64,000 bases of DNA from Liolophura sinensis (GCF_032854445.1 NC_088296.1:21877853-21941852); one strand, 5' to 3'. Counted from the stretch's first letter, positions 34,701 through 43,641 are shown. The notes: generated by a model from the sequence alone, not told the origin. Made by a program: numbers and translations.

Positions 34701-36874
34701 TCAACAGTTTCCATTGATGATAGAAAGATACCTTTAGGTACACTTTACCAAACTTTAACAAAATTAATAAATTCGTCATTTCTTTTCAGACAATAAGACT
34801 AATGCGAGGAGTCATCAGGGATATCATTTTGAAGATATGGTTAAGCACAGCATTAACATTTCTTGGTTTTTCTGTTTTCCTACATGTGGATTTTCTGGGG
34901 GGGGGGGTGTGGTTCTACATCTGGATTTTCTGTTTTTTCTACATCTGAATTTTCTGCCCCTTATTGGTCGTCATTTTGCAAGGCAGAATTTGAAGTTTAC
35001 TTCCACCAGTGTTTTTTCGTATGGCTTACTTGAAGTCGACGGATGCACATAACAGACGTGGTGAAATTGCTGTCAAACTGAGACACAGAGACACCCGATC
35101 TATTGGAGAGGATGTATCACAAAACTTCATCTTCATCAAAACAACAACACGCTTTTTAGAGAGGTTTAGGGCTTACAGATTTAAAGGCGCGTAACGGTTT
35201 AAAGCCCACATTGCTAGCTGTCAAAGTAGTTCCGCGCACGTAACCTTAAGATGGCGCCGTGGATGAGGGCTGCGAACGTTAAGGTGTAAGTAGTACATGG
35301 AAAATTAATTGTGGCCTGAGGTACGCATGCCTATTAAGATGAGAACTGTAAAAGCACAAGTATGCTCACGATGCAGTTTGGTGATAAATCCCTCCACCTG
35401 CCTGGTGTTGTCACGTCTGAGCAGTTGCAAATGTTGCTCTCCCAAGCACCCGTGTTAGATTTCTGCGAATCCACAAAGCACTCGACTGGACACAGAGTCT
35501 GACTGACATCACACGGGTCGGAGACCTTGAGGTAAATCTTCCCGTGCTCAATAACTATTTCAAATTGTGCCGTTGTTGCCACGGATGACGTCGTTGTTGT
35601 TGTGGTTGTTGCTGTCATATCAACCCTTTGGTGGAATGTAGAATTTTACAGCCCGCCCTCTGCAGGACGTTAATCGTCCAAAAAAATTCGAAAAATACAA
35701 CAGGAAACGTCCAAACTTTTGAACATTTGCAAAATAAGTGTGTTTGAAACTAAATTAGTTTAAATCTAAGCATCTAGTCCGACAATCGAATTCCATTCGT
35801 GAACTATAAAAGGAGCGTTCAACATCGGTAGACGCAAGACCCACTTCCAAGACAACCTATGAGTTCCAAAAGAAATGTCTAAAAAGTAACAGTGAAAACT
35901 CCCATCTTGAACATTTTACCATTAAAATTGTATCCTGTTGACTGTACAGTGAGTATGTTATATCAAGAATGTATTAGCCAGTTCCGTACCAGAAACAACT
36001 TTTACACTTAGTTTACGAGATGACTTTTATATGCTCTCTGGCTCCGTTTCGTCTTGTGCTGACGTCTTCATTTCCTGACTCCTCACTGGTTATAATTTCA
36101 GGTATTTAAACAATCAGTCCTTCAACTGATCCAGTAGGCACTCAAAAAACATAATGACCAATGCAAGTCCTCATGTGAAACCAAAGCTGAACCTGCGGCA
36201 TGCCTGCATTGGATCATGCGTTTAAGGTTACGCATGCGCAGTTGGGGCAACTGGGTCCAAGATTTGCCTCCAAACTCAAGAGTGAATGAAGACTAATTGG
36301 ATGCTAGTGCCACAAGGGAATTATAGGTTATTCATACTATAAATTTTTGCACTGTCATTTTGCAGCTCAATAATGAGAGCTGGATATCCTGCAAGAAATT
36401 CCCCGTAACATTCCACCTATAATATGCATCGTGGTTGCCCATCGTGGTTACCCAAGTGTAGTGTATTACCCAAGTGATCACCCAAATGTAATGCATTACC
36501 CAAGTGATTACTCAAGTGTAATGTATTACCCAAGTGATTACCAAAATGTAATGCATTACCCAAGTGATTACTCAAGTGTAATGTATTACCCAAGTGATTA
36601 CCCAAATGTAATGCATTACCCAAGTGATTACTCAAGTGTAATGCATTACCCAAGTGATTACCCAAATGTAATGCATCACCCAAGTGTAATGCATCACCCT
36701 AGTGCAATGCATGTCAAGATACCGCCGAAATATTACCGATTACCTGATAAAAATTTATATAAGCACATTTTATGTTAACCATAAACTTATCGATACAAGG
36801 AGGGTTTGAGGTAAATACGACTCACCCGCATAACAGATACAAGTCAATATAAACAAGAGGTAGGTAATGGCCAT
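28580..36874 (-). CDS. Secreted protein with four tandem six-cysteine modules (five exons, unrecognised family)
   Basis: Exons on the minus strand are 36,874-36,826, 35,611-35,398, 33,829-33,627, 31,477-31,313 and 28,749-28,580. They sum to 801 nt, giving 266 residues plus TAG. Exon 1 encodes a signal peptide ending CYA. Each later exon encodes a Thr/Ser-rich linker and a module with spacing C-x6-C-x4-C-x(11-12)-C-x2-C-x-C, built around a D(N)LCPVxGC and CFxCxC core. Module 1 has Ser for the fourth Cys. No membrane segment was seen, so the product should be secreted. Splice sites are GT..AG and most borders are phase 1, as expected for exon-duplicated modules. The CxxCxC ending recalls von Willebrand C domains, but the rest does not fit and I do not assign a family. 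Module 2 has a frame anomaly (see findings). Confidence 0.75.
29058..29188 (-). mobile_element. SINE family A, 3' half (intron 4 of the secreted-module gene is at 28,750-31,312)
   Basis: TTTATTTGATTGGTGTTCTA, then AATATGGTGGGAGGAAACCG and ACGCAGGTTG. Internal deletions. Confidence 0.8.
29643..29876 (+). mobile_element. SINE family A, diverged
   Basis: AGGCTCCGTGGC, GTCAGCTCAAGCCCCGCTCA, TGCGGATGATCGTGGATTTC and GTACGTCGTAAAACACCAAT. Confidence 0.75.
30432..30716 (-). mobile_element. SINE family C
   Basis: The minus-strand head is AGCACAGTTGGAAGAGCGTC with CGCTTCGGGAGCGGTAGATC. The body is complete to TGCAGGACGGATTTTCACC, and the 3' end is eroded. Confidence 0.85.
30738..31008 (+). mobile_element. 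SINE family C, head to head with the previous copy
   Basis: CCGGGTAGATCCAGGATCAA, CCTGGGTCGGGTCACACGTA through to GGACTCCTTCGTCGTCATAT. Its 5' head faces the head of the 30,432-30,716 copy, with only about 20 bases between. Confidence 0.85.
31313..31477 (-). CDS. Exon 4: module 3
   Basis: Acceptor GTTTTATTTCAG|CCTCATCG, donor ACAACAG|GTAAAA, both phase 1. It encodes SKPCQSKDNLCPVEGC and VCFQCTCTTTT. The most regular module. Confidence 0.75.
31480..32635. other. Intron 3 sequence, nothing firm
   Basis: Contains a 55-codon plus-strand frame ending at 32,294 (KAASKKAMAGFK at its start), without splice or start support. The rest is AT-rich. Confidence 0.35.
32640..32745 (+). repeat. Interspersed repeat, family D (3' part)
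   Basis: ACTGAGGTAAATTGACAA, GGATTTCACCGGTAATACG and CATTTGCCAACTATCACACT. Confidence 0.65.
32755..32965 (+). repeat. Interspersed repeat, family D
   Basis: GTAGCCATTGTGTTAG, GAACAGTTCCAATAGAACCT, ACTGAGGTACAAGTAGCCGG and GCTCTGGTTTACTGTCTACG. It carries a G-rich run at 32,774-32,799. Confidence 0.65.
33105..33310 (+). repeat. Interspersed repeat, family D
   Basis: The fullest copy: AACCTAATTCTGTTTTAGCC, GAACAGTTGGAATAAAACCC, CATTTGCCAAATGTCAGACT and TCTGGTTTTACTATCCACG. Three copies in tandem orientation occupy 32.6-33.3 kb. Confidence 0.68.
33370..33535 (+). mobile_element. SINE-like repeat, family B, 3' part
   Basis: ATGTCTGGTGTCTTCGGTAT, CACTTTGGTGGTATGGAATT, AAGACACAGTATACGCACTC, and an end ACGTTAAACCCCAAGC followed by (ATTC)n. 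Confidence 0.65.
33627..33829 (-). CDS. Exon 3: module 2
   Basis: A strong acceptor, TTTTCATTTTAG|CACAAATTCC, and a donor, ACTG|GTGAGG (phase 1). The 3' two thirds encode FPCTARDNICPVDGC and LCFKCECRQA. The first 50 nt look homologous to the other modules in a different frame (PTTTTNREIVIIGGG), implying a missing base in the GGAGGGGG run at about 33,780-33,786, or a compensated shift of the reading frame. Confidence 0.65.
33970..34100 (+). repeat. Interspersed repeat, family D, partial
   Basis: GGGGCGTGTGAAGTGTTAGA, ATAAAACCTTATCTGAG, GTGACTATGTGCCAGCTACC and TACTCTCTCTGCTGTA. Confidence 0.55.
34575..34645 (+). repeat. Short interspersed repeat shared with 54,255-54,325
   Basis: GGTCAATAATCGCAAGGCCA followed by ATTCCCAAGACGACGT and ACAAACCACCAAAG. 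The copy at 54 kb differs at about six positions. A partial match (GGTCCATAATCGCCAG) is at 61,942. Confidence 0.6.
34860..34965. repeat. Imperfect tandem repeat with poly-G run
   Basis: Three units of CTACAT(C/G)TGGATTTTCTG, separated by a G9-10 run at about 34,897-34,906. Confidence 0.6.
35398..35611 (-). CDS. Exon 2: Thr-rich linker and module 1
   Basis: Acceptor TGATATGACAG|CAACAACC. It encodes a run of seven Thr, then FEIVIEHGKIYLKVSDPCDV and LCPVECF, ending ICNCSDVTTPG. The donor is AG|GTGGAG (phase 2). By analogy with the other modules the ancestral border would be four bases earlier, where only a GC donor (CCAG|GCAGGT) is available. Confidence 0.7.
36430..36715 (+). repeat. 60-bp (2 x 30) minisatellite in intron 1 of the secreted-module gene
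   Basis: Alternating half-units ATGCATTACCCAAGTGATTA plus CTCAAGTGTA and ATGTATTACCCAAGTGATTA plus CCCAAATGTA, about nine half-units. Open frames on both strands come from the 30-bp period. Confidence 0.9.
36826..36874 (-). CDS. Exon 1: signal peptide
   Basis: ATG in good context (A at -3, G at +4). It encodes MAITYLLFILTCICYA, a short hydrophobic leader with small residues at the likely cleavage site. It is followed by a strong donor, GCGG|GTGAGT, in phase 1. Confidence 0.75.
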
Positions 36875-36957
36875 TGTTTATCCCTCTGTCGTGACACGTA
36901 ACCATTATTTACAAAAATCACCCCACTACAATTGCTGTGTGATTCAAAAACCTCTGT

Positions 36958-36965
36958 TTTAAATA
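36958..36965 (-). promoter_or_regulatory. Possible TATA-like element of the secreted-module gene
   Basis: On the minus strand TATTTAAA lies about 85 bases before the ATG, a plausible distance if the 5' UTR is about 55 bases. Position is the only support. Confidence 0.25.
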
Positions 36966-37239
36966 TCAGACATCTTAAGCAAAGACCCGCTCAGATATGA
37001 CATATGAACTATATTGGCATTCAGGCCATAGCACTTAGTATTTGGGGAAATGGCTACTGATTATTTCAGCGATTGTACTTGTTGTAAGTAAATCTTTGAA
37101 GAATCGAATAACTCCCCACGTGTGTATTACCAGAAGACACACAGCGTGTCAAAACATGGATGAGAAAAAGTGTAAGGTCACAGATGTTAATTTTGTCACG
37201 TAGCCTGTCATTTTATCTCAGGTTATCAGCTGGTTTTTC

Positions 37240-37418
37240 TTTCTTAGAGTGAATGGGTGTGTGTGTGCTTAGGGTTTAACCTCGTGCTCAACAATTTTTC
37301 AGGCATACGACGACGAAGGAATCCTTAGGGTGTATGTAATGTACCTCCTTGTTGCAGGATGGATTTCCACAGCTCTCTTATCTGGTGCTGCTTCACTGAG
37401 ACGACTTACCGTCTCATG
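37240..37418 (-). mobile_element. SINE family C, 3' part
   Basis: AGGGTTTAACCTCGTGCTCA, CGACGACGAAGGAATCCTTA, TTGCAGGATGGATTTCCACA and GTGCTGCTTCACTGAGACGA. It lies between the two genes, just before the first visible symporter exon. Confidence 0.8.
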
Positions 37419-37490
37419 AAGAATAAAAGTGTCAAGATTGAATATTCCTTATTAAAACGCTTGTTGTTGTTGTTTTTTATTACTTTTAAG

Positions 37491-37542
37491 GTGCTTTATA
37501 TGGGAGTTGTGTTGTTTGGACCTGCAGTCGCCCTTAAAGCAG
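37491..37542 (+). CDS. SLC5-like exon (helix 3-4 region)
   Basis: Acceptor TATTACTTTTAAG|GTGCTT. It encodes VLYMGVVLFGPAVALKA and ends in phase 1, compatible with the next exon. The donor position reads GCAG|GAAAGT, where GTAAGT is expected. Confidence 0.75.
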
Positions 37543-37850
37543 GAAAGTATTACAATCGTGTAATTAATTACATTTAGTGTCGTTTAGTTTTCCTTGGTGT
37601 GATGGGGTGTCAAGGAATCACACTGAAGAAAGACGGATATTATATCTGAAATATGTTAGTGTTAATGTTAGTGTTAATGCCAAGGTAACATTTTCATAAT
37701 TCATACCCACTGTTGTTTGTTTTTAAACAAAAGTGTCTTTTTCCTCAAAAAGATAACATTTTGTTGCGTTTTTAGCTTTACATGCAATACCATAAAACGG
37801 CGACCTAGGCGTATAACCCTGTAGTGCCAAGGATGAGTTTAATGTAATAC

Positions 37851-38434
37851 ACACGTAGTGTAACTCCGAAAAAAGACTTCATTGTGACTCATTATTTCGG
37901 CATTTTATTTAGCCACCATCAGAACTCTCCTGATCATGGCTAAATAAAATGCAGTTTACACGAGTAGAGTAACTCCAAGAAAAGACTTCATTGTGACTCA
38001 ATATTTTGGCATTTTATTTAGCCACCATCAGAACTCTCCTGATCATGGATAAATAAAATGCAGTTTACACGAGTAGAGTAACTCCGAAAAAAGACTTCAT
38101 TGTGACTCAATACTTTGGCATTTTATTTAGCCACCATCAGAACTCTCCTGATCATGGATAAATAAAATGCCGTTTACACGAGTAGTGTAACTCCAAAAAA
38201 AGACTTCATTGTGACTCAATATTTTGGCATTTTATTTAGCCACCATCAGAACTCTCCTGATCATGTCTAAATAAAATGCCATTTACAAGAGTAGTGTAAC
38301 TCCAAAAAAAGACTTCATTGTGACTCAGTATTTTGGCATTTTATTTAGCCACCATCAGAACTCTCCTGATCATGGCTAAATAAAATGCCGTTTACAATGA
38401 AATCTTTTTTCGGAGATACACTACTTGTGTATTG
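37851..38434 (+). mobile_element. Fold-back/MITE-like element built of five 109-bp hairpin units
   Basis: Terminal inverted repeats: AATACACACGTAGTGTAACT and CCGAAAAAAGACTTCATTGT at the left, answered by ACAATGAAATCTTTTTTCGG and AGATACACTACTTGTGTATT at the right. Between them a 109-bp unit is repeated about five times (TAACTCC at 37,861, 37,970, 38,079, 38,188 and 38,297). Each unit holds its own palindrome, GCATTTTATTTAGCCA...TGGCTAAATAAAATGC. It sits in the intron after the first visible SLC5-like exon. Confidence 0.8.
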
Positions 38435-38595
38435 GCGTGTAAGCTCCAACATCGATAGTGGCACAGGCTGTTTAAAATCAGTATACGTGACCACACATTC
38501 GCATGACATCCTCGTATAATGTCAAGCTGAACCATTATAATGACAAATATAACCTCGTTATGGCTAAACTGTTCTTCTCCTCATGTTTACCACAG

Positions 38596-38663
38596 TGGCC
38601 GGTTTTCCCCTATGGACGTCCGTTCTCATCATCGGTCTCGCTTCAGTTATCTACACAGCCATT
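38596..38663 (+). CDS. SLC5-like exon (helix 4-5 region)
   Basis: Acceptor GTTTACCACAG|TGGCC, donor ATT|GTAAGT. It encodes the (V)AGFPLW...VIYTAI segment. Confidence 0.85.
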
Positions 38664-38939
38664 GTAAGTGACCGACTCACTCACCGACCAATGCTAGATG
38701 CATACAATGTTCAAAGCAGATACACCTGCGATATTTTACATAAGGCCACTTATGTGCATTTTTATTTATCGCTTTATTTTTATAAAACATTTTTAATTTG
38801 TCCTTTTTTCTCGATCGTTGGATATCTTCAGTATTATACCGATAAAGGTGCAAGGCGATATTTTCAAGATCAGGAAAGAACTGGAAGAAATTTACTTTCA
38901 TGGAACAGACGTGGTATTTCCTCATAATTACATTTTTCA

Positions 38940-39340
38940 AAACGCACGTAGTAGTGTCCTTAACAATGCATACCGTGTTTTCCCACACAGTTACATCTTT
39001 AACAATGCGTACAGTGTTTTCCCACACAGTCACATCCTTCACAATGCATACCGTGTTTTCCCACACAGTTACATCCTTCACAAGACATACCGTGTTTTCC
39101 CACACAGTTACATCCTTCACAAGGCATACCGTGTTTTTCCCACATAGTTACATCCTTCACAACGCACACCGTGTTTGCGCATAAAGTTACATCCTTCTCA
39201 ACGCATGCAGTGATTTTCCACCTAATGGTATTCTTCAGAAAGCACGCCGTGTTTCACAATTTAGTGGTATTTTCCACACTGCATGACGTGTTCCCCCATG
39301 TTTTGGTACTTATCCCAGCGTATGCCGTGTTTTCCCCCAG
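38940..39340 (+). repeat. 39-bp minisatellite of splice-acceptor-like units
   Basis: Units of CCGTGTTTTCCCACACAGTT plus ACATCCTTCACAAGGCATA. Four are near perfect (CACAG ends at 38,990, 39,029, 39,068 and 39,107), then they decay towards the exon. The last unit, GCCGTGTTTTCCCCCAG, is the real acceptor of the exon at 39,341. Confidence 0.9.
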
Positions 39341-39421
39341 GGTGGTATAAAAGCTGTTGTATGGATGGACGTTTTCCAGTCAATCGTCATGGTATCTGGT
39401 TTGGTAGCTATCGTCATAAAG
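39341..39421 (+). CDS. SLC5-like exon (GGIKAVVWMDVFQ block)
   Basis: Acceptor GTGTTTTCCCCCAG|GGTGG, donor AAG|GTGAGA, phase 0 at both ends. The family signature 'GG.KAV.W.D.FQ' is intact. The acceptor is the last unit of a 39-bp array. Confidence 0.9.
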
Positions 39422-39639
39422 GTGAGATTATTACATCTGTATGCCTTCAAGTTACTCAACATGGAAGTTTTGGCTAAGTTAATACATGTTTCTTTTTATG
39501 TAGGCTTGCTTGTCGAATTAACGCTAAAAAATAATCAGCTACAAGTAAATCAGATTTGTTTGCAAATAAAACAATAATTTGCAAGGAAAATAGCATTACA
39601 TATACCTTAGGAACCAACATTACCGTCAAAGGAACAGCA

Positions 39640-39835
39640 TTACATGTATCAGGAGCAAAACATCATTAGTTGCAAGCAAAACGCCATTAGTTGCAAGCAA
39701 AACAACATTTTCTGCAATCAAAACACCAATATTTGCAAGCAAAACAACATTTTCTGCAAGCAAAACACCATTAGTTGCAAGTAAAACGCCATTATTTGCA
39801 AGGAAAAAATCATTTTATGCAAGAACATAAAAAGC
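39640..39835 (+). repeat. 21-bp minisatellite, about 9 copies
   Basis: Units of CAAAACACCATTAGTTGCAA plus G, with decayed outliers on both sides (39,590-39,860). Confidence 0.85.
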
Positions 39836-40073
39836 CTTGACATTACACTTCAGAAACAAAATATTTGCATTCAAAATAGCGACCTTTTTCAACATGCAAA
39901 TTAACAAAGTAAAGTTCTTAAATGATATTCAGTGGTATAAAAACAAATCAAATGCATTTCAACTTATTTGGACATGACAAAATATCCAATTTGCCCATGT
40001 TAGAATATGAGTACTTTGTTAACAGATAACAAACGGGTTGTTCTTGTAACATAAGAGCGTATATAAGGAATGA

Positions 40074-40298
40074 TTTATTAATTTTATTGGTGTTTACGCA
40101 GTACTCTCAAATATTTCACTTATACGACGGTGGCCAGCATTATGATGGGAGGAAACCGGGCAGAGCCAGAGGAAAACCCACGACCAACCGCAGGTTGCTG
40201 GCAGACCTTGCCACATACGGCCAAAGAGGAGCCCAGCCAAAACGGGGATAGAACTCACTCCAACGGCATAGAAGAAAGGCTTCTGGGTCATTGCGTCT
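40074..40298 (-). mobile_element. SINE family A
   Basis: ATTGGTGTTTACGCAGTACT through AACCGCAGGTTGCTGGCAGA. The tRNA-like head is lost. Confidence 0.85.
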
Positions 40299-40387
40299 AA
40301 GGAATTAAATGATTACATAATTGTTTGTATGCATCAGCTATTTAATATAGTGTCATACTAAAATTCTTTGTACTATTTGATTTGTAG

Positions 40388-40458
40388 TCTATTTTTGACA
40401 TTGGAGGCCTTCAGAGATTCTGGGATCTGAATTTAACAGCTGAAAGATTCGACATCAG
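40388..40458 (+). CDS. SLC5-like exon (DIGGLQRFWDLN block)
   Basis: Acceptor TTTGATTTGTAG|TCTATT, donor ATCAG|GTGAAT, phase 0 to 2. It encodes the extracellular loop after helix 5, with a potential glycosylation site NLT. Confidence 0.8.
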
Positions 40459-40699
40459 GTGAATATATGCACCAAAGTATTAATAGGTCACGACGACTTG
40501 GTCCACATTTTTCCTTGAGTTCCCACCATCCTGACAATGTGAAAACAGGAAACAGGTTCCTAAAAGCACGACATGTGCTCTAAAGTGCATGAAAGATAAT
40601 TTTCAGTATCAGTAAGGATAAATGAAAAATGAACAAGTAAAACGATATGAAAAAAATTTTTTCCTACTTGACACTTGATGGGCTTCCGTAGTTTTAAAA

Positions 40700-40935
40700 G
40701 TTTTAAAATGTGTTTTACGTCATACGCAAGAATATTTCACATGTGCGACGGCGTCCAGCATTATGGTGGGAGGAAACCAGGCAGAGCTTGAGGAAAACCC
40801 ACGACCATCCGCAGGTTGCTGACAGACCTTTCCATGTACGACCTGAGAGCAAGCCAGCATTAACCGGACTTGAACTCACAGCGATCGCATTGGTGAGCAG
40901 CTCCTGAGTCATTGCCACGAGCTGGCACGCTGGTC
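40700..40935 (-). mobile_element. SINE family A
   Basis: TGTGCGACGGCGTCCAGCAT, ATCCGCAGGTTGCTGACAGA and the GGACTTGAACTC box B complement. Intact to the head region. Confidence 0.87.
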
Positions 40936-41079
40936 TCTAGACCAGGGCGGCCAAAATAGTATAAATATGAAAAAAATTCTGGTTTTGCATACTTTCTAGA
41001 GAATACAGTAATTTGTAGCACAAATAAATTTATTAGATGTGCATCACGTGGTTTAGAGTGTTACACTTTCATAATAGTG

Positions 41080-41418
41080 ATTGCTTAGGGTTTGACGTCG
41101 TACTCAACAATTTTTTCAGTCATATGACGACAAAGGAGTGCTTAGAGTGCTTGTAATGTGCCTCCTTGTTGCAGGACGGTTTTCCATCGCTCTCTTATCT
41201 AGTGCTGCTTCACTCAGACGTCTTACCGAAGGCAAGTAAGCCGCCCCGTTCGAGCCATTATACTGATACCGGTCAACCAGTCGCCGTACTATAACTTAAT
41301 GCTAAACGTCAAGCAAAAAAGCTACAACTTCCTGCTTTAAGGTCTTAGGTATGTCCCGACGCAGGATTGACCCTGGATCTACCACCCTTCTACCAACTGA
41401 GCTATCGGGGCCTATTCG
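41080..41418 (-). mobile_element. SINE family C, near full length
   Basis: From TTAGGGTTTGACGTCGTACT to the head complement CCAACTGAGCTATCGGGGCC. Confidence 0.88.
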
Positions 41419-41829
41419 GGCTTAGGATAGACGTCTATCTTAATCCTAGTTTTCCTTAAAGAAATATTGAAAAAAAACTGTGAATATCATATTTGAAGGT
41501 AACTTTTTCAGTTCAAATAGAGCTTTTTTCTCTTCTCCCTTTAAAGGTAATCCTAGCCTTATCCGCTAATACAATAATAAACATTGTAGTCCTCTAGGCA
41601 ATAAGCCAAGGTTATACATGGTTTGACCGCCATGCATATACATGACAGCCAGGTCGTTAGCTTTCCATCTTATATGCCGACATCGATGTCAGTAAAAAGT
41701 ACGTGGCTCTCCTAAATAGGTGGTGATATGATCAAATCTTTTTTCCGCGTGTTTTCCGTGTATTCATGAAGAAACTAACTAAAACCTTGTGAATATTCTG
41801 CTAAGCTTGGGCTACTGTTCAATTCTCTT

Positions 41830-42036
41830 CTAAAGAATATTTCATTTATACGACGGCGGCCAGCAATATGGTGGAAACCCACGATCATCCGCAGATTGCT
41901 GGAAGACCTTCCCACGTACGGCCAGAGAGGAAGCCAGCATAAGCTGTACTTGAACTCACAACGACCAAATTGGTGAGAGGCTGCTGGGTCATTACGCTGC
42001 ACTAGCGTGCTAACCAACTGAGCCACGGAAGTCCCC
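41830..42036 (-). mobile_element. SINE family A with internal deletion
   Basis: TTTATACGACGGCGGCCAGC, a deletion in the GGAAACCGGGC block, and the head complement AACCAACTGAGCCACGGAAG. Confidence 0.87.
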
Positions 42037-42329
42037 CAAACGCAAGATACTCCATACGTATCACAAGTGATTGAATGGCTTAATTATTGTGCATAGTCCC
42101 CTCTTGACGAATCAGCGATATGCCGTATCCTGTTGGTTACCTTTATTCTTTTGAGATTGTTCAGAAATGTGAAAAAAGAGGTAGCTGCTGAGTATTGTGC
42201 GGGAATTCCATGTCAGTACCGCAGACAACGGCCATATGGTAACGTGCAGGCAATAACCTTGCGGCGCTGTGCAGCCAGAGCGTGCTAACTGCTGGCTACC
42301 CATGTAGGTGCCTCATCACAATTGATGTA

Positions 42330-42460
42330 CCAGGGCTCCGATAGCACAGTTGGTAGAGCGTCCGCTCAGGGAGCAGTAGGTTCAGGGTTAATCGTTGGTC
42401 GAGCCACACATATGACCTTAAAAGAGGAAGCTGTAAATTCCTTTCTTGGCTTTCGTAAAG
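42330..42460 (+). mobile_element. SINE family C, 5' part, adjacent to an exon
   Basis: GGCTCCGATAGCACAGTTGG, AGAGCGTCCGCTCAGGGAGC and GACCTTAAAAGAGGAAGCTG. It ends about 30 bases before the acceptor of the exon at 42,489. Confidence 0.82.
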
Positions 42461-42488
42461 AAAAAAAACAACTTTTTTTCGCCCACAG

Positions 42489-42625
42489 TTACAGTTTCGA
42501 TCCCACAATCGTCAAACATTGTGGACCTGTACGTTTGGGGGAGCTATGAAATGGTTCACATTCACCTTCAATCAGAGTTCTATCCTGAGATACGTCAGTA
42601 TTCCTTCATTAAGCGATGCAAGAGA
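42489..42625 (+). CDS. SLC5-like exon with 1-nt frameshift
   Basis: Acceptor TTTTTTCGCCCACAG|TTACAG, donor AGAGA|GTGAGT. It starts in phase 2, reading YSFDPTI, then must shift by one base near 42,510 to read RQTLWTCTFGGAMKW and ILRYVSIPSLSDARE. One added base (for example AATCCGTC for AATCGTC) restores FDPTIRQTLW, the expected family text. The exon is 137 nt where 138 is needed. Confidence 0.8.
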
Positions 42626-43175
42626 GTGAGTTACTTTTTTCTAAAACTTTTTTAGTGTTTCTGTCCTTTTTGAACCTGATCTTATTCTGCCAAACATATC
42701 CGTGTCCAGCACCTGGACCAGTCGGTGATGAGCAGAGGTTAAAGATCGCCAACAAACAATATTTTATCCCTTTCGTGATGACATAAATGTACATATCATC
42801 TACTCTAAACGCGATGAAAAAATGTGGAACAGTCTAACCTTAAAGAAGCTGTGCCAGACATTTTGTCCAAAAAATCGTTCTTTTGAATTTTGAACGGCAT
42901 TTGAACGTTTTTACAAGTGAAGTCCGTAAACCGCCTCAGATCCCCACCAATATTCCGTGCCAGCAGCTGGGATGGTTTACCTAACAAAGTCAGGGGGACG
43001 TAAATCTAAACCTAATCGCATAAGTTCCGGCCTATAAAGTGAAACGTGGAAGCGTGTCCTACATGCAGAAAATTACACGATCCAACAAGATATTAAAAAT
43101 AAGACAAATAAACCACCCAAAATCAAACATATTTAACCAAAAATATACTGCCGATCTGGAATAATTAATTCTTGA

Positions 43176-43370
43176 CAGAGTTGGTTAGAGTGTTCTAACC
43201 AGTGCGACCGGTATGAGTTCAAGTACAGCTCATGTCGGTCGTACTCTGTACATTGGACGGTCTGGCAGAAACCTGCGGGTGATGGAGGATTTTCTCCGTG
43301 TTCTGCGCAGTTTTCTTCCACCTTAATGCTGACCTGTAACACTCCAATAAATCAAATCAAATCAATCGGA
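43176..43370 (+). mobile_element. Variant SINE related to family A
   Basis: GTTGGTTAGAGTGTTCTAAC, GTATGAGTTCAAGTACAGCT (box B), GGCAGAAACCTGCGGGTGAT and TTTTCTTCCACCTTAATGCT match family A. The end AACACTCCAATAAATCAAAT differs from the usual tail. Confidence 0.65.
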
Positions 43371-43505
43371 CTGTAGACTGACTTGACTGGTGTCCATTAT
43401 TACCCTGGAAAGATGTCGAAGATGTTATTGACAAAGAAATGTCGAGACTTTGATTCTCGGGGCAATATAGAGACGATTAACTGTATGTTTACTGTTGTAC
43501 CGCAG

Positions 43506-43641
43506 AATGATGCTCTGGAGCACTCCTACTTTTTTTATCCTCTCTACCGCCGCTGCTTTTGAAGGACTATGTGCTTTCGCATTTTACTCTCACAAACGCT
43601 GCGACCCCTTTGAAGAAGGCGTGATTACGAACTCTAATCAG
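43506..43641 (+). CDS. SLC5-like exon (helix 7-8 region)
   Basis: Acceptor GTTGTACCGCAG|AATGATG, donor AATCAG|GTAATT, phase 2 to 0. It encodes LWSTPTFFILSTAAAFEGLC and a loop with RCDPFEEG, where 'CDP' is typical of the family. Confidence 0.88.

Noticed and set aside
36417-36778. Histidine/tyrosine-rich repeat proteins on both strands
   Set aside because: Both strands of the same 30-bp minisatellite are open because the period is a multiple of three; it lies inside an intron of a better-supported gene.
38677-39184. Valine/phenylalanine-rich repeat proteins on both strands
   Set aside because: Produced by the 39-bp acceptor-like array; the real exon at 39,341 starts at its end in another frame.
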